This document shows, piece after piece, positions 40,787 through 46,217 of a DNA stretch of 46,217 nt (the stretch's first letter is position 1; each line of letters begins with the position of its first letter). The notes under the pieces are model-generated. The model searched no databases and was not told the DNA's origin. It saw only the letters and a program-made list of their open reading frames with translations. This stretch comes from Anaerolineae bacterium. GTDB taxonomy: Bacteria > Chloroflexota > Anaerolineae > J102. The translations under genes and the position numbers were made by a program. The DNA lies in the NCBI GenBank assembly GCA_027002405.1, contig JALWZT010000258.1, forward strand, positions 1 to 46,217. The letters are read 5' to 3'.

Positions 40787-42057
40787 GGTCGCTGTGTCTC
40801 CCATTGATGCAAAAGCTCCTGCCATGCCTGGGGAGGAGTCGAACTGAGATGGATGGCTTCTTGCAATGCTGCGATGGCCTCTTCGGTTCGCCCCAAATCC
40901 CTTAATGTCAAGGCCATCTGGTAATGAATATAGGCGTTATTGGGCAAAATATCCAAAGCCTTTTGCAAATACGTCAAAGCCTCCTGCGGACGTCCCTGCT
41001 CACGTATCACGATTCCCAGATAATAATAAGACGCATAATGTTCCGGTGCCATCTGAGCCGCTTTCCGAAACCATTTCTCCGCTTCAGCCAAATTCTTTTG
41101 ATATCGGTAAGTCTTGCCTACGCCAAGATAACCCTGGGGGAGATAGGGGGCCGCGGAGACAGCCTGCTGATAATCCTGTCGGGCGTCCTCGAACCTTCCT
41201 TTGCGCAACCAGATATCCCCTGCCCGTACCCACAACCGATAAGCCTCTGTGCCGCTCGCCCGCGCCGCAGCTTGCTCATAGGCCCGGGCCGCCGCGTCCC
41301 ACTGGGCACGTTGCTCCAATTCTCGAGCTACCGCCCACCAATAGTCGGGGGCATCCTCGGGAAAAACCGCCTGCAACTGCAACCACACATCCGAGGCGGC
41401 CACGGGGTCCCCCATGCGGCTCCTTATTTGAGCCAGACGCTCGGCCACCTGGGCCGAAGGCTCGTACACAAAGGCGAACCGGTACCAGGCCCACGCCAGA
41501 TCTTGAAAATTCTTGTATCGTTCCCCCATCTCCATCCCATAATGCCCGATGGCATCCCGGTAAGGGGTACGCACGATGTGCCGATCAGGAAAGGAAGCAA
41601 TGGCAGCCCACAAAACCACCTGAGGGTCCACAGGCATACGCTCCAACCCGGCCTGCCAATGGTCCCGCGCTTCCTCCCGCCGGCCCTGGAGACATGCCAA
41701 CTGCCCTTGATGTAGCTTGGGCTCGGGGATAGCAGGTAACGCATGCTCCAGGAACCGGGCCATCGGGCCGATGAGCCCGGCCGCGGCCGGCGGACAGGCA
41801 TCCTGGGCAGGGATCAACGTCTCCAGGGTCCACACGCGGCCTACCATCTGCATGAATCGATTCAACTGCCAATGCGCCCACACCTGCGGCCCCAGGGTGA
41901 TAGCCGCCCATAAAAACAAAATCAGCCCCAGCCCCACCAGCCCTATGGAGCCCGAACCTCCCCCCATCTTTAACTTTTTTCCTCGTGCCCTCGCCTCTCC
42001 CCCCGCGTGCGAGGGGCTCCGGGGAGGGGTCTTCATGCCTTCGTACTCTGTTTTCAT
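40783..42057 (-). CDS. Membrane-anchored TPR-repeat protein
   Basis: A 424-residue protein with one hydrophobic helix (GLVGLGLILFLWAAITLGP, about 39-57) and then a cytoplasmic or extracytoplasmic domain rich in TPR-like repeats. Clear repeats are near the C-terminus: YLGVGKTYRYQKNLAEAEKW, YYLGIVIREQGRPQEALTYL and YQMALTLRDLGRTEEAIAAL. TPRs mediate protein contacts; a scaffold role in glycan assembly is plausible from its operon position only. The start is uncertain. The frame stays open to 42174, but that codon lies inside the E6 element, so ATG 42057 or ATG 41967 is more likely. The hydrophilic N-terminus (PPRSPSHAGGEARARG) looks repeat-derived. Confidence 0.7.
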   Translation of the reverse strand: MKTEYEGMKTPPRSPSHAGGEARARGKKLKMGGGSGSIGLVGLGLILFLWAAITLGPQVWAHWQLNRFMQMVGRVWTLETLIPAQDACPPAAAGLIGPMARFLEHALPAIPEPKLHQGQLACLQGRREEARDHWQAGLERMPVDPQVVLWAAIASFPDRHIVRTPYRDAIGHYGMEMGERYKNFQDLAWAWYRFAFVYEPSAQVAERLAQIRSRMGDPVAASDVWLQLQAVFPEDAPDYWWAVARELEQRAQWDAAARAYEQAAARASGTEAYRLWVRAGDIWLRKGRFEDARQDYQQAVSAAPYLPQGYLGVGKTYRYQKNLAEAEKWFRKAAQMAPEHYASYYYLGIVIREQGRPQEALTYLQKALDILPNNAYIHYQMALTLRDLGRTEEAIAALQEAIHLSSTPPQAWQELLHQWETQRP

Positions 42058-42148
42058 ATTCCCTATAGCCCAATTCCCAGAACCGCGCCCGCTTCCCCAC
42101 CGCCGAAGGGGGATCGACTGCACGCGGGATTGGGGTGATTTCAACCTT

Positions 42149-42298
42149 GGCTCCTCTGCAAAAAGGTTACTCACCGCGGAGGACGCAGAGGACGCAGAGT
42201 TAAAAGCTTGGATTCAGAGGTGTTTTCTCCGCGAAACCCCAGGATTTTCTCTGCGCTCTCAGCGCACTCTGCGGTGAAATGAGTTTTTTCAGGAAATC
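42149..42298. mobile_element. E6 hairpin element with CGCAGAG words (150 bp)
   Basis: TCACCGC (42171-42177) pairs with GCGGTGA (42271-42277), with GGACGCAGAG words facing CTCTGCG words. It is flanked by the 7-bp direct repeat CAACCTT (42142-42148 and 42299-42305). The right repeat overlaps the stop codon of the unknown gene, so it was inserted just after that gene. Confidence 0.65.
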
Positions 42299-42304
42299 CA
42301 ACCT

Positions 42305-43255
42305 TTATGCCGTAAAAGAATTGGACGCCATTAAGATGGCAAATTGGATTGCTTCGTAAAGTTCCGTGCTGATTTCTTCATATTCCTTGATGACTTCTGG
42401 ATCATTTGGCAAGCTCATATCATTCCATGACCCCATGCCGCCAAAGACATAAGCTTGGGCAGCCGCAGCCAACAATTGACGTGCCTCTAAAGGAAAACCG
42501 GAAGAAGGAAGCATATCTGCAAATGGGAATACAGGCGCAGGAGATTCTAATGCTTCCAATGAGCTTGCAAAATATCTCGCCCAGATCGTTCTTGGAGCGA
42601 ACGCTTTAGCTCGCGAGACGGCCTGCCTGAGTCTGTTTTTTACCGCACTCATTTCTTGCATGGGCAAAGCGCAAGAATTTGAAGACATAAAACCACGATA
42701 TTCTACAGACCAGGGCTTGTATTTCTCTTCACCCTCTGTTTCCTCCGGGCTTTTCGATGCTGCGGGGGAGACGTGGTTGCGGGACCCGCGGCATCGAAAA
42801 ATCCTGCACAGAAGGAACGAGAGCTTTTGCAAAGTTGTCTTGTGGTGATGCTCGCTCTCCTGTTTTACACTTTTTCTGCCAGCATGGATAGGCCCTGTTG
42901 TTTTCCATTGTGGAAACCACAGTTCAAACCCCTCGGGCAAATCGGCTTGAATGGCATGTCGGACGCCCCCGACAAAAGCACTGGCGATATAGGCTGGAAC
43001 ATCTTGCCCTTGCCGGCTGCTGAAATCAATATGCCACAAACGCGTTGCTTTTGCCGAGCGCAAAAAAGAGAACCATTCAGAAACACTATTGGCTACTTCT
43101 ACGCCTTGTGTATCCTGGCTGCTTTTATAGCGGATGAACTTGATGGAGGAAACGTAGTGGAGGGTTGAGTTTGTGGAAAGATCAACATCTTTGCCACTCA
43201 AAAACAAGTTTCCATGGGCCACCAGGGCAACGATTTGAGCCACTTCACCATTCAC
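42305..43255 (-). CDS. Protein of unknown function, AT-richer than its neighbours
   Basis: A 316-residue protein that I do not recognise. It starts at GTG with AGGAG 12 bases upstream, so the start is uncertain. It opens MNGEVAQIVALVAHGNLFLS and has an alpha/beta-looking N-terminal part to about residue 115 (HIDFSSRQGQDVPAYIASAF). A polar segment rich in Lys/His/Glu follows (KQESEHHHKTTLQKLSFLLCRIFRCRG is part of it). The C-terminal part is helical, with LEARQLLAAAAQAYVFGGMG and YEEISTELYEAIQFAIL. There is no signal peptide or clear membrane helix. Base composition is clearly lower in GC than adjacent genes, suggesting transfer. It is flanked by E6 and E4 elements. It is not obviously a glycan enzyme. 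Confidence 0.6.
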   Translation of the reverse strand: MNGEVAQIVALVAHGNLFLSGKDVDLSTNSTLHYVSSIKFIRYKSSQDTQGVEVANSVSEWFSFLRSAKATRLWHIDFSSRQGQDVPAYIASAFVGGVRHAIQADLPEGFELWFPQWKTTGPIHAGRKSVKQESEHHHKTTLQKLSFLLCRIFRCRGSRNHVSPAASKSPEETEGEEKYKPWSVEYRGFMSSNSCALPMQEMSAVKNRLRQAVSRAKAFAPRTIWARYFASSLEALESPAPVFPFADMLPSSGFPLEARQLLAAAAQAYVFGGMGSWNDMSLPNDPEVIKEYEEISTELYEAIQFAILMASNSFTA

Positions 43256-43396
43256 AATCTTTATGTTCTCCTAAGAAAGCGTCTGCGTTTTCTCCCCCAC
43301 CCGTTCCGGAGTGGGGAGAGCACGGAACAGTCACCATGAACCACGACTCGCCGATACCGAGGATTTGGGCAAAGAGAACGCTGATTCACACTGATT

Positions 43397-43550
43397 GTAA
43401 CTGCTAACGTACTTGACTTTAGGCCGCCAAAAGCCACGAAGGCTCGAAGTTTTTCGAAGACACGAAGGAAAAATAAAGAAAAATACGTCGTGCCTTCGCT
43501 TTTCTTCGTGTCTTCGTGGCAAAAAGTGACGGCGACACCTTAGTAGTTAC
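43397..43550. mobile_element. E4 hairpin element (154 bp) with 8-bp duplication
   Basis: Ends GTAACTGCTAA and, on the other strand, GTAACTACTAA. It is flanked by the 8-bp direct repeat CACTGATT (43389-43396 and 43551-43558). The interior hairpin GCCACGAAGG/CTTCGTGGC (43433-43520) is of the same word family as E3. It has landed within a W1 heptamer array, which continues on its right. The region 43256-43388 holds a CTCCCCACTCCGG-type repeat and a degenerate R2-end fragment, with no gene. Confidence 0.85.
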
Positions 43551-43589
43551 CACTGATTACTGATCACTGATTACTGAACACTAAACACT
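43551..43589 (-). repeat. AGTRATC heptamer array (W1) after the sulfotransferase
   Basis: On the minus strand, starting about six bases after the TGA stop: AGTGTTTAGTGTTCAGTAAT then CAGTGATCAGTAATCAGTG. Its far end is the target duplicated by E4. Confidence 0.85.
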
Positions 43590-43594
43590 CCCCC

Positions 43595-46142
<2,548 letters not shown>

Positions 46143-46217
46143 GATACTGTTGGCAAACCTCGAACGGGCTGCCGGGCAGTCCGGCAGGGGCGGTGATCCG
46201 GCCGTTCGGCCCCCACC
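46143..46217. mobile_element. R1 element, left part, copy 3 (runs off the window)
   Basis: It begins GATACTGTTGGCAAAC directly after ATGAAGT in the loop of a REP hairpin, the same site as the full copy at 2760 but in the opposite orientation relative to the palindrome. The interior (GCTGCCGGGCAGTCCGGCAG) differs from the other copies but again forms hairpins. Confidence 0.65.

Noticed and set aside
42058-42174. N-terminal extension of the TPR protein to GTG 42174
   Set aside because: The codon lies inside the E6 hairpin element; the added residues are low-complexity and repeat-derived.
43433-43520. Hairpins of CACGAAG words as a CRISPR-like array
   Set aside because: There are no regularly spaced identical repeats with unique spacers; the structure is a single inverted repeat with terminal repeats and a duplication.

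Overview
This 46 kb window looks like a chromosomal stretch of a GC-rich, non-model bacterium, most likely a member of Chloroflexota (Anaerolineae-like). That placement is inference. It rests on a secreted glycosidase ending in a Thr/Pro-rich linker plus a terminal YLP-type motif, a GTP-type PEP carboxykinase, an actinobacterial/archaeal-type inositol-phosphate synthase, and very repeat-rich spacers. No rRNA, tRNA, CRISPR array or complete transposase gene was seen.

Layout. Bases 1-5.7 kb (+ strand) carry a G5/3D-domain cell-wall protein, an OmpR/PhoB response regulator, dnaN and a GT4 glycosyltransferase. Bases 6-11.5 kb (- strand) carry a large GT-C-like membrane protein, lspA, a DksA/TraR zinc-finger gene and a second GT-C-like protein. 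Bases 12-16.7 kb carry pckG (+) convergent with ino1 (-), then a LacI-type regulator with a clear promoter and operator. From 17.8 kb to the right edge the window is a long minus-strand surface-glycan region, interrupted by one BrnT/BrnA-type toxin-antitoxin pair (+) and an orphan HicB-like gene.

How the glycan genes fit together. A PglF-type 4,6-dehydratase, a DegT aminotransferase, a NeuD/PglD-type acetyltransferase and a PglC-type phosphoglycosyl transferase could make and load an undecaprenyl-linked di-N-acetyl sugar. Two WlbA-like dehydrogenases, a WlbB/WbpD-like acetyltransferase and a WbpI-like 2-epimerase suggest a UDP-diacetamido-uronic acid. Three GT4 enzymes, GT-C proteins, an O-antigen-ligase-like protein, an LPG-synthase-type membrane protein, a heparinase II/III-like protein and a bi-domain oxidoreductase would assemble, polymerise, export or trim the chain. 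Fused ATP sulfurylase/APS kinase with a sulfotransferase could sulfate it. Genes within each operon overlap by 4-8 nt, often as ATGA.

The unusual part is the spacers. They hold (i) REP-like palindrome arrays; (ii) a roughly 200-bp element inserted into the REP hairpin loop, with a 7-bp duplication; (iii) several 84-161-bp hairpin elements flanked by 6-8-bp direct repeats but with unrelated interiors; (iv) period-7 word arrays of type AGTRATC that follow stop codons in a fixed orientation; and (v) a tandem ~200-bp repeat whose core hairpin changes sequence between copies. Several genes take their stop codons or C-terminal residues from these repeats. Gene functions are called from visible motifs and family knowledge only; no database search was run.
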